DNA of 64,000 nt from CAIOSQ01 sp041178225 (GCA_041178225.1 JBEGVV010000049.1:1-64000); one strand, 5' to 3'. Counted from the first letter of the stretch, positions 39,382 to 48,108 are shown. The notes: generated by a model not told the origin, from the letters alone. Numbers and translations are program-made.

Positions 39382-40386
39382 ATGCAGGGCAGCGGGACGA
39401 CGACGCGCGACGCGCGGGGCGACTGGCGACCGGCCGAGCCGATCGCGCTGCCGCCGACCATCGCCTGGCCGCCGCGGCCACGCGCCATCGCGCGCTGGCT
39501 CCTCGGCTTCCCGGGCTATCTCTGGCCGATGAACGCGCTCTGGCTGGCCACGACGCTGGCCACCTGGGCCTGGCTGACGCCCGACCTCGCGACCATGCGC
39601 CAGTTCGAGGCGGGATGGATCGCGGCGATCCTGCTGCGCAACCTCGCGCTGGTCTCGCTGCTCTTCGGCGGGCTGCATCTCTACTTCAACGTCCTGCGCC
39701 TGCAGGGCGACGAGCGGCGCTTCTCGACGCAGCCGCTGGCCAGGGGCAGCGCGCGCTTCCTCTTCCGCGACCAGGTCCTGGACAACATGGCGCGCACCCT
39801 CGGCGTGGGCGTGCCGACGATCACGGCCTGGGAGGCGCTCACCTGGTGGCTCTTCGCCAATGGCCATGTCGGCGTGGTCGGGCCCGAGACAAGCCCTCTC
39901 GCCTTCTGGGCCTGGTTCGCCTTCCTGCTGCTGGCCGCGCCGGTGATCCACGCCGTGCATTTCTACTTCGTGCACCGCCTGCTGCACTGGAAGCCGCTCT
40001 ACCGGCACGTCCACTCCGTCCACCACCTCAACGTCGAGGTCGGGCCGTGGTCGGGCCTCGCGATGCACCCGGTCGAGCAGGTGCTCTACTTCTCGACGGT
40101 GGTCGTGCAGTGGCTGCTGGCGCTGCACCCGCTGAACGCGCTGTTCCAGATCCACGTCGCGGCGTTCAGCCCCGCGCTCGGGCATAGCGGCTTCGAGAAG
40201 CTGATGATCGGCCGCAGGCTCGGCGTCGACAGCGGAAACTACTTCCACTACCTCCACCACCGGTACTTCGAGTGCAACTACGGCGGCAGCCTGGCGCCGC
40301 TCGACAAGCTCTTCGGCACGTTCCACGACGGCTCGGCCGAGGCGCAGGCGCGGATGCGCGCGCGCATGCGCGCGCGGCACGGCTAG
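39382..40386 (+). CDS. Sterol desaturase/fatty acid hydroxylase superfamily protein
   Basis: The 334-residue integral membrane protein has about four to five hydrophobic segments. The histidine clusters of the superfamily are present: HFYFVHRLLHW near residue 193, HSVHHLN near residue 212 and HYLHHRYFECNYGG near residue 290. These bind a di-iron centre. The substrate is probably a lipid, but family members are diverse. Its stop codon overlaps the converging stop of the kinase-REC gene in a shared CTAG at 40383-40386. Confidence 0.88.
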   Translation: MQGSGTTTRDARGDWRPAEPIALPPTIAWPPRPRAIARWLLGFPGYLWPMNALWLATTLATWAWLTPDLATMRQFEAGWIAAILLRNLALVSLLFGGLHLYFNVLRLQGDERRFSTQPLARGSARFLFRDQVLDNMARTLGVGVPTITAWEALTWWLFANGHVGVVGPETSPLAFWAWFAFLLLAAPVIHAVHFYFVHRLLHWKPLYRHVHSVHHLNVEVGPWSGLAMHPVEQVLYFSTVVVQWLLALHPLNALFQIHVAAFSPALGHSGFEKLMIGRRLGVDSGNYFHYLHHRYFECNYGGSLAPLDKLFGTFHDGSAEAQARMRARMRARHG

Positions 40387-41516
40387 CCGGGGCGGCGGCC
40401 GGCAGCCAGCGAGGCGAGCGCGGCGAGCAGGCCGGGGATCTCCACCGGCTTCTGGAGGATGCGCACCGGGACGCGCCGCTCGCCCCCTGCGGTCGTCGGC
40501 GAGAAGCCCGTCATCAGGACGACGGGCAGCCCGGGCCAGCGATCCTGGACGGCGTCGAGCAACTGGTAGCCCGACATTCCTGGCATCGAGATGTCCGACA
40601 CGACCGCGTCCAACGGCTTCGCCGCGAGCAGGTCGAGCGCCGCGGCCCCAGAGGAACAGGCTTCGGCGTCGTGTCCACTGATCCCCAGGCCCTCGCACAT
40701 CGCCTCGGCAAGGTCGATGTCGTCGTCGACCACGAGGATCCTCAATCGCGTGGCGGCCAACAGGGCCGGCACGGCTTCGTTCACGGCCTCCCGCACGGCC
40801 GGAGGCAGGCTGAATTCGAAGATGGTCTCGCCGCGCGAAGGCTCGACGAAGACATGGAGAGCGCCGCCGCCGGCCCGCGCATAGCCTGCCGCCGCAGCGA
40901 GCCTGGTCGGCCAGTCGCGGCCGGGATCGTCCCCGAGCGCGGCGGCGGCGACCTCGCCGGAGCCCTGGACGACAAGCCGCAGCGCGACCTTCGCCCCGGG
41001 CTGGCGCGCGCCGGGGCCGGCCGCGACGGCGCCAACCTCGATGGCGATCGAGGGAGTGGTCGCCCGTGCCACGGCGCACAGCGCGGACGCGACGTCGAGC
41101 ATCGCCGCGACGATTGCGTCGGCATCGACATGCGCCCGGAGGGAGGATCCATCCCGGGTCGCGGGGCGACCCGGGGCGAGGCCCGTCTCCTCGGCGATGC
41201 GTCGAGCGGCGACGTTCGCGATCGCGAGCAGGTCCCAATCGGCCGCCTCGACGCGCGGGGAGCGGCTCGCCGCGAGGAGCGAGGCGGTCAACTCGGCACC
41301 ACGCCTCGCCTTCTCGGCTATCCTCAGGATGCGCGCACGCTGCGCATCGCCGAGCTCGCCGTCGAGCAGGATGCCGGCATCGAGCAGGATGACCGAAAGC
41401 AGGCTGTTGAACTCGTGCGCGAAGGTACCCGCGGCCACCTCAAGGCCCGGAAGCCGGTCCGCCAGGATCACCGCAGCTTCGCGGAACGAGGCGTCTTCGT
41501 CGTTACGTTGGTTCAC
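40383..41516 (-). CDS. Degenerate histidine kinase fused to a receiver domain
   Basis: The 377-residue soluble protein has a HisKA-like N-terminus with H34 in TFAHEFNSLLS. An ATPase-sized middle (about 95-240) lacks recognisable N, G1 and G2 boxes, so it probably does not bind ATP. A C-terminal receiver (about 256-372) has D308 in VVSDISMPG and the lysine in LQKPVE. It may be a phosphotransfer or receiver module for the sensor kinase encoded 139 bp upstream on the same strand. The start is GTG without a clear Shine-Dalgarno, so the N-terminus is uncertain. Confidence 0.78.
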   Translation of the reverse strand: MNQRNDEDASFREAAVILADRLPGLEVAAGTFAHEFNSLLSVILLDAGILLDGELGDAQRARILRIAEKARRGAELTASLLAASRSPRVEAADWDLLAIANVAARRIAEETGLAPGRPATRDGSSLRAHVDADAIVAAMLDVASALCAVARATTPSIAIEVGAVAAGPGARQPGAKVALRLVVQGSGEVAAAALGDDPGRDWPTRLAAAAGYARAGGGALHVFVEPSRGETIFEFSLPPAVREAVNEAVPALLAATRLRILVVDDDIDLAEAMCEGLGISGHDAEACSSGAAALDLLAAKPLDAVVSDISMPGMSGYQLLDAVQDRWPGLPVVLMTGFSPTTAGGERRVPVRILQKPVEIPGLLAALASLAAGRRPG

Positions 41517-41591
41517 GGAGAAATGGAACCCTTCCTGCTTTCCGCCGGCCTTGGCGCAACTGTTCAGGCACCGAGTGGGCTTTATGTAGCC

Positions 41592-41610
41592 CTAATAATT
41601 TAGAGTCTAA
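41592..41610. promoter_or_regulatory. AT-rich palindromic element upstream of the kinase-REC gene
   Basis: In the 139-bp gap between two minus-strand signalling genes is an AT-rich island. It holds CTAATAATT (41592-41600) joined to the perfect palindrome TTAGAGTCTAA (41600-41610). The nine bases CTAATAATT recur upstream of the neighbouring sensor-kinase gene at 44358-44366. It may be a promoter/operator for the downstream gene at 41516. Confidence 0.4.
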
Positions 41611-41655
41611 GTACTCCTCCTGAGGTTGCCGGCGCAACATCGCTCCATTCGGCGC

Positions 41656-44319
41656 TCAGCCGCGCGGGATGGTGATCGTGAAGACAGCCCCCTCGCCCGC
41701 GTTCGCGAAGCACAGGCTCCCGCCCATCTCCTGCATGACGCGGCGGCTGACCGAGAGCCCGAGGCCAGTCCCCTTCCCGGGGGGCTTGGTGGTGAAGAAT
41801 GGCTCGAAGACGCGGTCCTGCGCGTCCGGGGGGATGCCCCCGCCATTGTCGGCGACGCCCAGGCGCAGGAACTGCCCGTCCTCGGCGACGGAGACCTCGA
41901 TCAGCCCGCCAAGGCCGGGCTCGCGCTCCTGCCTCGCACCGATCGCGTCGGCGGCGTTGGAGAGGAGATTGACGAGGCACTGCTCGACGAGGATCGCCGA
42001 TCCATGCGCCACGGGCTGCGATGCGCGGATGTCGACCGCGATGGCGATGCCCGCATGCGAAAGCGTTGCGCGGAGCACGAGAAGCGCGTCGTCGATGGTA
42101 CGCGCGAGGTCGAAGGGCGCGAAGGGCTGATCGGACGCCTGGCGACCGAAGACCTTGAGGTGGGAAAGCAGGCTCGTGGCCTTGTCGACCTGCCGCACGA
42201 TGCGATCGAGGCGCACGGCAAGCTGCTCGCGCGGCAAGGGGCCGGCCTCGCTGGCCACCTGCAGGTTCGATGCCGCAAGCCTTATGACGTTGAGGGGCTG
42301 GCTGAGCTCGTGTCCCATGCTGACCGCGAGCTCGCCGATCTGCGCGAGCTTCGCCGACTGGACGAGCTGGCGCTCCACCTCCTTCTGGTCGGTCACCTCC
42401 AGCATGAGGCCGTGGAGCGCGCGCGAGGCCTCCCCGCCCGCGAGCCTGACGCGGGTGTCCAGGAACCAGCGATAGCGCCCATCCGCCCCGCGCAGCCTGT
42501 AGGTCTCCCGCGACACGCCCGAAGGGCCGGCTCCGGCGCCGAAAGCAGCCCGCACGCGCGCCCTGTCGTCGGGATGGATGCTCGCCTCCATCCACCCGGT
42601 CGCCACCGCCACCTCGGGCGCGACATCGAGCACGCGCCGGATGGACGGACCAAAGGCGAGGACCGGGCAACCCCGGTCGGGCGCATCCTCCGCCACGTAG
42701 GTTATCACGGGCGCCATGGCCTCGAAGGCCTCGAGCCGGGCGCGAAACGCGCCCGAGGTCCAGCGCTCGGTGCGCAGTTCATCGACGATGCCGCGGATCC
42801 AGGCGTCGATGATGTCGACCTCCTCGAGCGGCAGCGGCGACGCGTCGACGGCCCGCTCCCCGGACATCGCCGAGCTGAAGCGCAGTCGGCGCGCGACCGT
42901 CCCCGCGACAGCCGATCCTGCCGCCACGACGCCGGCCACCAGGATGAACGCGACCGCCAGGATCGCGGCCTGCGCCTGCTGCGCCTCGGCGCGAAGCGGC
43001 AGCGAGGAGATCGCGATCGCGACCCGCCAGCCGGGGATGGCGGGGAGTTCCGCCACCGTCCGCGCGACCCAGTCCTCGAGTTGGCGCTTGAAGTAACCAA
43101 GCTCTCGCCCCGGCAGGATCGCGGCATCGGCGGGCAGTCGGGCAAGCGCGAACCTGTCGGAGGTCGCGGTTGCCACCGCCGACGCCGCCACGAGCCGGTC
43201 CTCTCCGGCGAATATCACGGCCTGCCAGAACTGATTATCGCGCACGAGGTGCTTGGTGGCGCTTTCCACGATCATCCGCGCCATGGCCTCGGGCGAGGCG
43301 CGGACCGCGGCGAGATGGTTGCCCTCGAGCCGGCGACCGATGAACAGCGCTGCCTCGCAGCGCCCCTGCGCGGGCACGGAGACCACGACGTCGCCGGCCC
43401 TGCTTGCCCCGACGAGGCTTTCGCGCAGGACCGCCGCCCAGCACCCCGCCCCCGGAGGGTCGTCGGAGGGCCGGGTCGCGTCGAGCAGGATGATGGATTC
43501 CCAGGGCGCCGGTCCCGCGATGGGGCGCATGCCAGCCGGTTCCCCCGCCGCCCGCTCCGCGAGCAGCGGCGCGAGGTTGCCGAGCGGCCCGGCCGCCATC
43601 GCGAGGAGCAGGTCGGTCATCGTGGCGGTATCGAGCTCGTAGTCGTCGAGCTGGCGGCCCATCTCCCGCTCGACGCCGCGCATCGCGAGAAGCGAGAAGG
43701 CCACGCCCGCCGCGAGGCTGGGCACCGCGACGAAGAAGGCAAGCATCGCGACCAGGGCGGTCTTGGCGGAGACGGCATGCACCGCCGAGAACCTGCGCAG
43801 CAGGGTCGAGCGCAGCACGGCAAGGTGCAGGATCTCCGCGACCGATGCGTTCGCCAGGCCGTTGAGCCCGAGCTTCGCAGCGATCAGCAGCGCCACTTCC
43901 GGCGGTGCCCCCCCCCAGGCGAGCGACGCGACGATCGAGGCAGGGCAGCCAGCCACCAGCCAGTAGGCGAGATCAGCCGTGACCAGCGACCATCCGCGAC
44001 GCGCCGCCACGCAGACCCAGGCCACCTCGCAGCACATGATCGCCACGGCGAACCAGTGCCCCCAGAGCAGGAAGGTCGGCAGGGTCGCAACCAGCACGGC
44101 CCCGAGCGCCGGAACCAGCGGCAGGAGACGCGCTCCGAGAAGGGCGACGCAGCCCCCGAAGAGAAGATGGACGCCCCACGAGACGTTGAGCGGCAGCAGG
44201 AGATTGACGGCAAGGCCCGCGAGGCCAAGCAGCAGCATGACGCCGAGCCGGAAGACCGGCCCGCCGTCATTCCCGGGAAGTCGTCGGACGGAGGCTGTCT
44301 CTGGCGCGAGGACGGGCAT
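41656..44319 (-). CDS. Multi-pass membrane sensor histidine kinase with PAS domain
   Basis: The 887-residue protein starts with five to six membrane helices (about 24-165) and another at 187-212. A predicted extracytoplasmic region (about 213-450) and a further helix (451-475) follow. A PAS domain (about 535-650), HisKA with H670 in VSMGHELSQPLNVIR, and an ATPase with NLLSNAADAIG, DNGGGI and GTGLGLSV boxes complete it. There is no receiver; the degenerate kinase-REC protein downstream could be its partner. The ATG lies 11 bases after a 14-base C tract, a possible phase-variation site. Confidence 0.9.
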   Translation of the reverse strand: MPVLAPETASVRRLPGNDGGPVFRLGVMLLLGLAGLAVNLLLPLNVSWGVHLLFGGCVALLGARLLPLVPALGAVLVATLPTFLLWGHWFAVAIMCCEVAWVCVAARRGWSLVTADLAYWLVAGCPASIVASLAWGGAPPEVALLIAAKLGLNGLANASVAEILHLAVLRSTLLRRFSAVHAVSAKTALVAMLAFFVAVPSLAAGVAFSLLAMRGVEREMGRQLDDYELDTATMTDLLLAMAAGPLGNLAPLLAERAAGEPAGMRPIAGPAPWESIILLDATRPSDDPPGAGCWAAVLRESLVGASRAGDVVVSVPAQGRCEAALFIGRRLEGNHLAAVRASPEAMARMIVESATKHLVRDNQFWQAVIFAGEDRLVAASAVATATSDRFALARLPADAAILPGRELGYFKRQLEDWVARTVAELPAIPGWRVAIAISSLPLRAEAQQAQAAILAVAFILVAGVVAAGSAVAGTVARRLRFSSAMSGERAVDASPLPLEEVDIIDAWIRGIVDELRTERWTSGAFRARLEAFEAMAPVITYVAEDAPDRGCPVLAFGPSIRRVLDVAPEVAVATGWMEASIHPDDRARVRAAFGAGAGPSGVSRETYRLRGADGRYRWFLDTRVRLAGGEASRALHGLMLEVTDQKEVERQLVQSAKLAQIGELAVSMGHELSQPLNVIRLAASNLQVASEAGPLPREQLAVRLDRIVRQVDKATSLLSHLKVFGRQASDQPFAPFDLARTIDDALLVLRATLSHAGIAIAVDIRASQPVAHGSAILVEQCLVNLLSNAADAIGARQEREPGLGGLIEVSVAEDGQFLRLGVADNGGGIPPDAQDRVFEPFFTTKPPGKGTGLGLSVSRRVMQEMGGSLCFANAGEGAVFTITIPRG

Positions 44320-44330
44320 GGACCGGGGGC

Positions 44331-44344
44331 GGGGGGGGGGGGGG
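44331..44344. repeat. G14/C14 homopolymer in the 5' region of the sensor-kinase gene
   Basis: Fourteen consecutive G residues on the plus strand (C on the coding strand) lie just before the start codon at 44319, after a shorter run of five. An upstream ATG at 44371 is 52 bases from the annotated start with no stop between. Loss of one base or gain of two would put it in frame and extend the protein by 17 residues. Slippage here could alter translation or promoter spacing. Such runs are also prone to sequencing error. Confidence 0.85.
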
Positions 44345-44354
44345 ATAATGGCTC

Positions 44355-44376
44355 GAGCTAATAATTAACATAGCTC
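44355..44376. promoter_or_regulatory. AT-rich inverted repeat upstream of the sensor-kinase gene
   Basis: GAGCTA (44355-44360) and TAGCTC (44371-44376) are inverted around a ten-base AT-rich spacer. The CTAATAATT shared with 41592-41600 lies at 44358-44366. It sits 36-57 bases upstream of the kinase start and is likely part of its promoter; on the coding strand TTAATTATTAG could contain a -10. Confidence 0.4.
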
Positions 44377-44504
44377 CGAAACCCATGCGGATCGTCGATT
44401 AAAGCGAACATGAATCCTGCGATGCAGTTCAAGGGAACCTTCCTGGGTACTCCTGGTCAGATCGACTGGATCCGCTCCCGCGCCGCCCTCGCGCCGATCA
44501 TCCG

Positions 44505-45437
44505 TCATCGCCCCCAGGTCCCCGGCAGCACCGCGAGGCTTCCGCCCAGACCGAGCTTGAAGCGCGTGATCCCCGGCGCGCCATCCGTGGCCACGCCACC
44601 AAGGTCGAGCCTCGCGACGCCCATGCGGCGAAGTTCCGCCAGGGCCGCCATGAGCACGAGGCGATGCCCGCCCTCCTTCCGGCCATCGGGCGTCGAGAAG
44701 CCGGCGACCCATGTCGCCTCGTCGCCATGCACGAAGAACAGGCCAGCGGCCGCGGTGGCGGCGCCGCGCTCCGCGACCACGGCGAACACCCGGCCCGGTT
44801 CCTCCAGCGTGGCCATCGCGGCGAGCATGCGGCCGGGCGGGCCAGCGAAGCCGCGCGCGCGGCGCAGGCCTTCGTAGCGCTCGACGACCTCGACCACCGC
44901 CCTCCGCTCGCGCGTCGCGTGCGCGCGCAAGCGTCCACGTGCCTCCGCCGCGGCCAGCGCGTTGCGCCACTTGCCATGAAGCAGCGCGCGCTGGGCGAGC
45001 GGTTCGGCGAGCACCGGCACGATCGCGGTCGCGTGCCCGGTCATGACGCGGCGCATCCCGGCACGGCGCGCGACCGCGTCGGCATGGTGCGCATCGGCGA
45101 GGTCGGTGGTCCAGAACGACATCGCGAAGGGATGCCGGCGGAAAGCCATCCGCATGAAGCCGTCCATCGCCGCATCCGTCGATCCCCCGCTCCCGGGCGG
45201 GCGGATCCAGACCGGCCCGCGCAGGCATTCGCGCACGGGCCACAAGCCCCACCAGCGCCGCTCGCAGATGGTGGCGACGGCTTCTTCCCCGAGGGCGAGG
45301 AAACGCATGGCAGCCATTCCGGTCGCCGCCATCGCCTGCGCATGGGCCCAGCCCTGCTCGAAGGGAAGGCGCGGCGCGAGGGCGAGCAGCCGTCGCGCCG
45401 TGGCCTGGTCGATCTCCTCCCATGCCTGCGACATCAT
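44505..45437 (-). CDS. GNAT/FemAB-like acyltransferase
   Basis: The 310-residue protein resembles the BioF2/CelD/FemAB branch of the GNAT superfamily. It has two related halves, and a C-terminal HRLVLMAALAELRRMGVARLDLGG stretch is followed by GVATDGAPGITRFKLGLGG, the FemAB-type end motif. Such enzymes transfer amino acids or acyl groups to peptidoglycan or lipid precursors; the substrate here is unknown. Two adjacent ATG codons (45437, 45434) are possible starts. It is divergent from the FliL-like gene with about 50 bp between starts. Confidence 0.75.
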   Translation of the reverse strand: MMSQAWEEIDQATARRLLALAPRLPFEQGWAHAQAMAATGMAAMRFLALGEEAVATICERRWWGLWPVRECLRGPVWIRPPGSGGSTDAAMDGFMRMAFRRHPFAMSFWTTDLADAHHADAVARRAGMRRVMTGHATAIVPVLAEPLAQRALLHGKWRNALAAAEARGRLRAHATRERRAVVEVVERYEGLRRARGFAGPPGRMLAAMATLEEPGRVFAVVAERGAATAAAGLFFVHGDEATWVAGFSTPDGRKEGGHRLVLMAALAELRRMGVARLDLGGVATDGAPGITRFKLGLGGSLAVLPGTWGR

Positions 45438-45487
45438 GCACCGCTTCGGTCCGGCTTGGCCGGCGGGCCGCGATCCGCACGGGCAGC

Positions 45488-45928
45488 ATGCACGCCATGG
45501 ATCGACACCGGACCATCGCGGCGCTGGCGCTGGTGGCGCTCGCCCTGGCGGCTCCCGCGTCTCGCGGCGCGCGTGCCGCGGACCCCGCGCCCAACCACTC
45601 CGGGAGCGCGCAGCCCTTCGTGGGGTTCCACAAGCTCGACCCGATCGTCATGCACAACGGCAAGGGTCGCCTCGTGATCGAGCCCTTCGTGAGGTTCCGC
45701 GAGGAGCACCGGGCGACGCTGGACGGAACCGGGCCGCACGCCTTCAGCGCCGATGCCCAGCGCTTCGCGGCCATGCTCATCCGCCATCGCCTCACCCTCC
45801 TCTGGCTCGATCGTCGTCAGTCGATCGACCGGGAGGACGTCGCCGGCACGATCGGCTCCGTGATCAACGAGGTCGTCAGCCTCGACGCGGTCGAATCCGT
45901 CTCGTTCACCCGCTTCTCCGTGCGCTAG
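45488..45928 (+). CDS. FliL-like exported or membrane-anchored protein
   Basis: The 146-residue product has an N-terminal hydrophobic segment (IAALALVALALAAPAS) ending in a possible cleavage site. The rest resembles the periplasmic part of FliL: FHKLDPIVMHNGKGRLVIEP, a helix with an arginine-rich core, and the ending VESVSFTRFSVR, close to the usual FliL close V-x-FT-x-F. FliL acts at the flagellar stator. It is separated from the flagellar genes by three reading frames, so the assignment stays tentative. ATG 45497 is an alternative. The stop overlaps the converging gene in CTAG. Confidence 0.5.
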   Translation: MHAMDRHRTIAALALVALALAAPASRGARAADPAPNHSGSAQPFVGFHKLDPIVMHNGKGRLVIEPFVRFREEHRATLDGTGPHAFSADAQRFAAMLIRHRLTLLWLDRRQSIDREDVAGTIGSVINEVVSLDAVESVSFTRFSVR

Positions 45929-46584
45929 GGCCGCGCGGCGCCCCTCAGGCAATCGTCGATCGCCTCGCAGAGCGGGCAGTCCCCTCCCGCCGCCGCGCCG
46001 GGAAGCGCGAATTCCACCACCTCGCCCTCCACGAGGTCGCCCACCAGCAGGCGCTGTCCGCGTCGCAGCGCGGCCAGGAACGCGATCCGGTCCATGTTGG
46101 CGCGACGCGCGCGTTCCTCGGCGCGCATCCCCACCTCGACGGCGCGCCAGGACCAGTCGTCTATCCGCGCGGCATTGTCGCTGTCCGTCGGCACGGCACG
46201 GATGGTCGAGGCTGGCTGCCGGTCGAGCCGCCAGCGCAGCTGGCGCAGCGCGGCGCCGGTCCTGCGGTCGACCTCCCATTCCGGCACGAGCGGCTTGCGC
46301 TCCGCGTCGAAGACGACGAACTCCGTCTCGAGGTCCCTCCGCGCGCCGTCGCGCCGGCAGGAAACCCGGAATTCGTAGAGGTTCCCGCGATCGCCGCTGG
46401 CGCGCCCCGCGGCCATCCGCCACGTCGCGTCGGTGAACCGGTCGCGCGACACGGCGCCGATCCAGTCCGCGGCCGCGGCGGGCGGCGCCTCGGCCCCGCC
46501 GCCCGCCGGGGCCTGCGCGCAGGCAGGTGCCGCCAGGAGCGCGAACGCGCAGCCGACCGCGAGGGCAAGGATGGCCGGGTTCAC
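45925..46584 (-). CDS. Hypothetical exported protein
   Basis: I do not recognise this family. The 219-residue product has a signal peptide (MNPAILALAVGCAFALLAAP, cleavage near ACAQA) and an alanine-proline-rich linker. The mature domain is of mixed strands and a C-terminal pair of cysteines in GGDCPLCEAIDDC. The GTG start at 46584 overlaps the stop of the upstream gene by four bases (GTGA). That coupling supports this start and suggests the two proteins work together, probably in the periplasm. Confidence 0.6.
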   Translation of the reverse strand: MNPAILALAVGCAFALLAAPACAQAPAGGGAEAPPAAAADWIGAVSRDRFTDATWRMAAGRASGDRGNLYEFRVSCRRDGARRDLETEFVVFDAERKPLVPEWEVDRRTGAALRQLRWRLDRQPASTIRAVPTDSDNAARIDDWSWRAVEVGMRAEERARRANMDRIAFLAALRRGQRLLVGDLVEGEVVEFALPGAAAGGDCPLCEAIDDCLRGAARP

Positions 46585-46931
46585 CGGCAGGCCCCGCGAT
46601 CGGTCCCGACCTGCACGCAGGAGAGGCCGCCCGAGAAGCGCCAGCGCCCCTGCTCGCGCCGCACCGACAATCCGTTGCTGAAGGAGATCCAGCCCGTCGC
46701 GCCGCGCCAGCCCTCGACGCCGTTCGAGATCCTGATGGCGTCCGCCCTGGACCTGTCGACGCGAAGGCGCCCAGGCAGCATGACCGAGCCGTCGGCCTGC
46801 AGGGCCACCACGCCCCGCGATCCACACTCGACCACGGTCGCGGACGCCGAGGAGCAGGAGACCGGCGCCTCCACCCCCGAGGCGATCACGAGGAACAGCG
46901 CCGCCTCGACCGCGTGCAGGACGTCAGCCAT
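46581..46931 (-). CDS. Small hypothetical exported protein
   Basis: The 116-residue product begins with a short hydrophobic region (HAVEAALFLVIASGVEA) that may be a signal peptide. A small beta-rich domain with three cysteines follows (VSCSSASATVVECGS and LSCVQVG). No family is recognised. The ATG at 46931 is chosen; the frame extends to 46985 without added support. It is the first gene of a two-gene unit with the exported protein at 45925, and is divergent from zapA across about 118 bp. Confidence 0.5.
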   Translation of the reverse strand: MADVLHAVEAALFLVIASGVEAPVSCSSASATVVECGSRGVVALQADGSVMLPGRLRVDRSRADAIRISNGVEGWRGATGWISFSNGLSVRREQGRWRFSGGLSCVQVGTDRGACR

Positions 46932-47049
46932 GGGCGGCGAACCGATCCGGCCGGACAGGAAACCGGTCCGCTGCGGCGGCATCAAACTTCGCGCCTCGCG
47001 CGCTTGCCGCTAGTAGGTCGGGCCGGAAAGCTGCGCGGGAGGAACTGCC

Positions 47050-47328
47050 GTGAACGTCGAATTCGGCGGCGAGATCATCAAGCTCAACTGCAGGCCCGAG
47101 GACGAGGCCTATTGCCGCTTCCTCGCCGACAAGGTGAGGAAGCTCGCCGAGCAGCAGTCCGGCGGGGACGCGATGCTCACGCCCGCGGAACTCATCCTGC
47201 TCGCCGCGATGGCGATGGCCGACGAGCTCTACGGGAACGAGTATGGAGCACCGCCGCCCTCGGCCGCCGAGGGGCCGGATGCGCTTGCCGAGCGCGAGGC
47301 CCTCCAGGGCGTCTTCCGGCATCTCTGA
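47050..47328 (+). CDS. zapA: Cell division protein ZapA
   Basis: The 92-residue protein has the ZapA pattern: an N-terminal beta hairpin (VEFGGEIIKLNCRPEDEAYCRFLA) followed by a long helix with LTPAELILLAAMAMADELY. ZapA cross-links FtsZ filaments at the division site. The GTG start follows GGGAGGA at six bases. It converges with flhG, with a hairpin spanning both stops. The C-terminal 20 residues are outside the usual family core. Confidence 0.82.
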   Translation: MNVEFGGEIIKLNCRPEDEAYCRFLADKVRKLAEQQSGGDAMLTPAELILLAAMAMADELYGNEYGAPPPSAAEGPDALAEREALQGVFRHL

Positions 47329-47353
47329 CGGCCTCCGGCGACTTCAGGCCGTC
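47327..47353. terminator. 8-bp hairpin spanning the zapA and flhG stops
   Basis: GACGGCCT (47327-47334) pairs with AGGCCGTC (47346-47353) around an 11-base loop. The stems include bases of both stop codons. A compact bidirectional terminator between zapA and the end of the flagellar run is likely, although no T tract follows. Confidence 0.5.
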
Positions 47354-48108
47354 GCGGGGCGCGGCACGAACTGGTCGACGAGGACCCGGTCGGCGAGCGC
47401 GCGGATGTCGATCGCCGCCGTGCTCGCCGGGAAGCATGTCGAGATGGGCTGCTGCCTGCGGATGGCGAGCGACACGCTCGCATCGGCCCTCACGAACCCC
47501 AGGGATCTCGGCTCGGCCTGCAGGAAGCGCCGCAGCACGCCGCCGAACTGCCGGATGAGCGTGTCGGCCTCGCTGGCCGTCTGCACCATGTTCGGCGTGA
47601 TGACGATCCGGGAGCGCAGGGCGAAGGGAAGCGCCTTCACCACGGCGTAGGCGTCCATGATCGAGGTCGGCTCGGGCTTCACGACCAGCAGGACGATGTC
47701 GGACAGGTCGACGAAGTCGATGACGTTGGCCTCGATCCCGGCGCCGAGGTCGATGAAGAGGAGGTCGTAGGCCAGCGCCGCGCGCGCCAGCGCCTCCTTG
47801 ATCCGGCGCCGCTCGAGCGGCGTCGTGTTGACGATGATCCCGTGCGACGGACGGCCGCTGATCACCGAGCAGCCGATCGACTGGGAATGCGCCACCACTT
47901 CCTCGAACGCCGCCTCTCCGAGGATGAAGTCGTTGATGTGGCGCTTCGTGACGAGCCCGATCTGGATGTCGATGTTCGCGAGGCCGAGGTCGCCGTCGAA
48001 CACGAGCACGCTGCGCCTCTGGAGCGCGACCGCGTGCGCGAGGTTGGCGGTGAGGAACGTCTTGCCGACGCCGCCCTTGCCGGAGAGGATCGAAACGACC
48101 TTGGCCAT
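47344..48108 (-). CDS. flhG: Flagellum site/number-determining ATPase FlhG (MinD-like)
   Basis: The 254-residue protein is a MinD/ParA-type ATPase with deviant Walker A SGKGGVGKTFLTANLA at residue 9, DGDLGLANIDIQIG and LLFIDLGAG. With FlhF it sets flagellar number and position. It begins directly at the P-loop strand and lacks the N-terminal DQAxxLR activator helix that stimulates FlhF in many bacteria. It lies seven bases after flhF, at the end of the long flagellar run. Confidence 0.88.
   Translation of the reverse strand: MAKVVSILSGKGGVGKTFLTANLAHAVALQRRSVLVFDGDLGLANIDIQIGLVTKRHINDFILGEAAFEEVVAHSQSIGCSVISGRPSHGIIVNTTPLERRRIKEALARAALAYDLLFIDLGAGIEANVIDFVDLSDIVLLVVKPEPTSIMDAYAVVKALPFALRSRIVITPNMVQTASEADTLIRQFGGVLRRFLQAEPRSLGFVRADASVSLAIRRQQPISTCFPASTAAIDIRALADRVLVDQFVPRPATA

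Noticed and set aside
37104..40187. Long plus-strand frame across bdhA, the ABC-F gene and the desaturase gene
   Set aside because: It crosses three well-supported genes in other frames and shows only composition-driven repeats.
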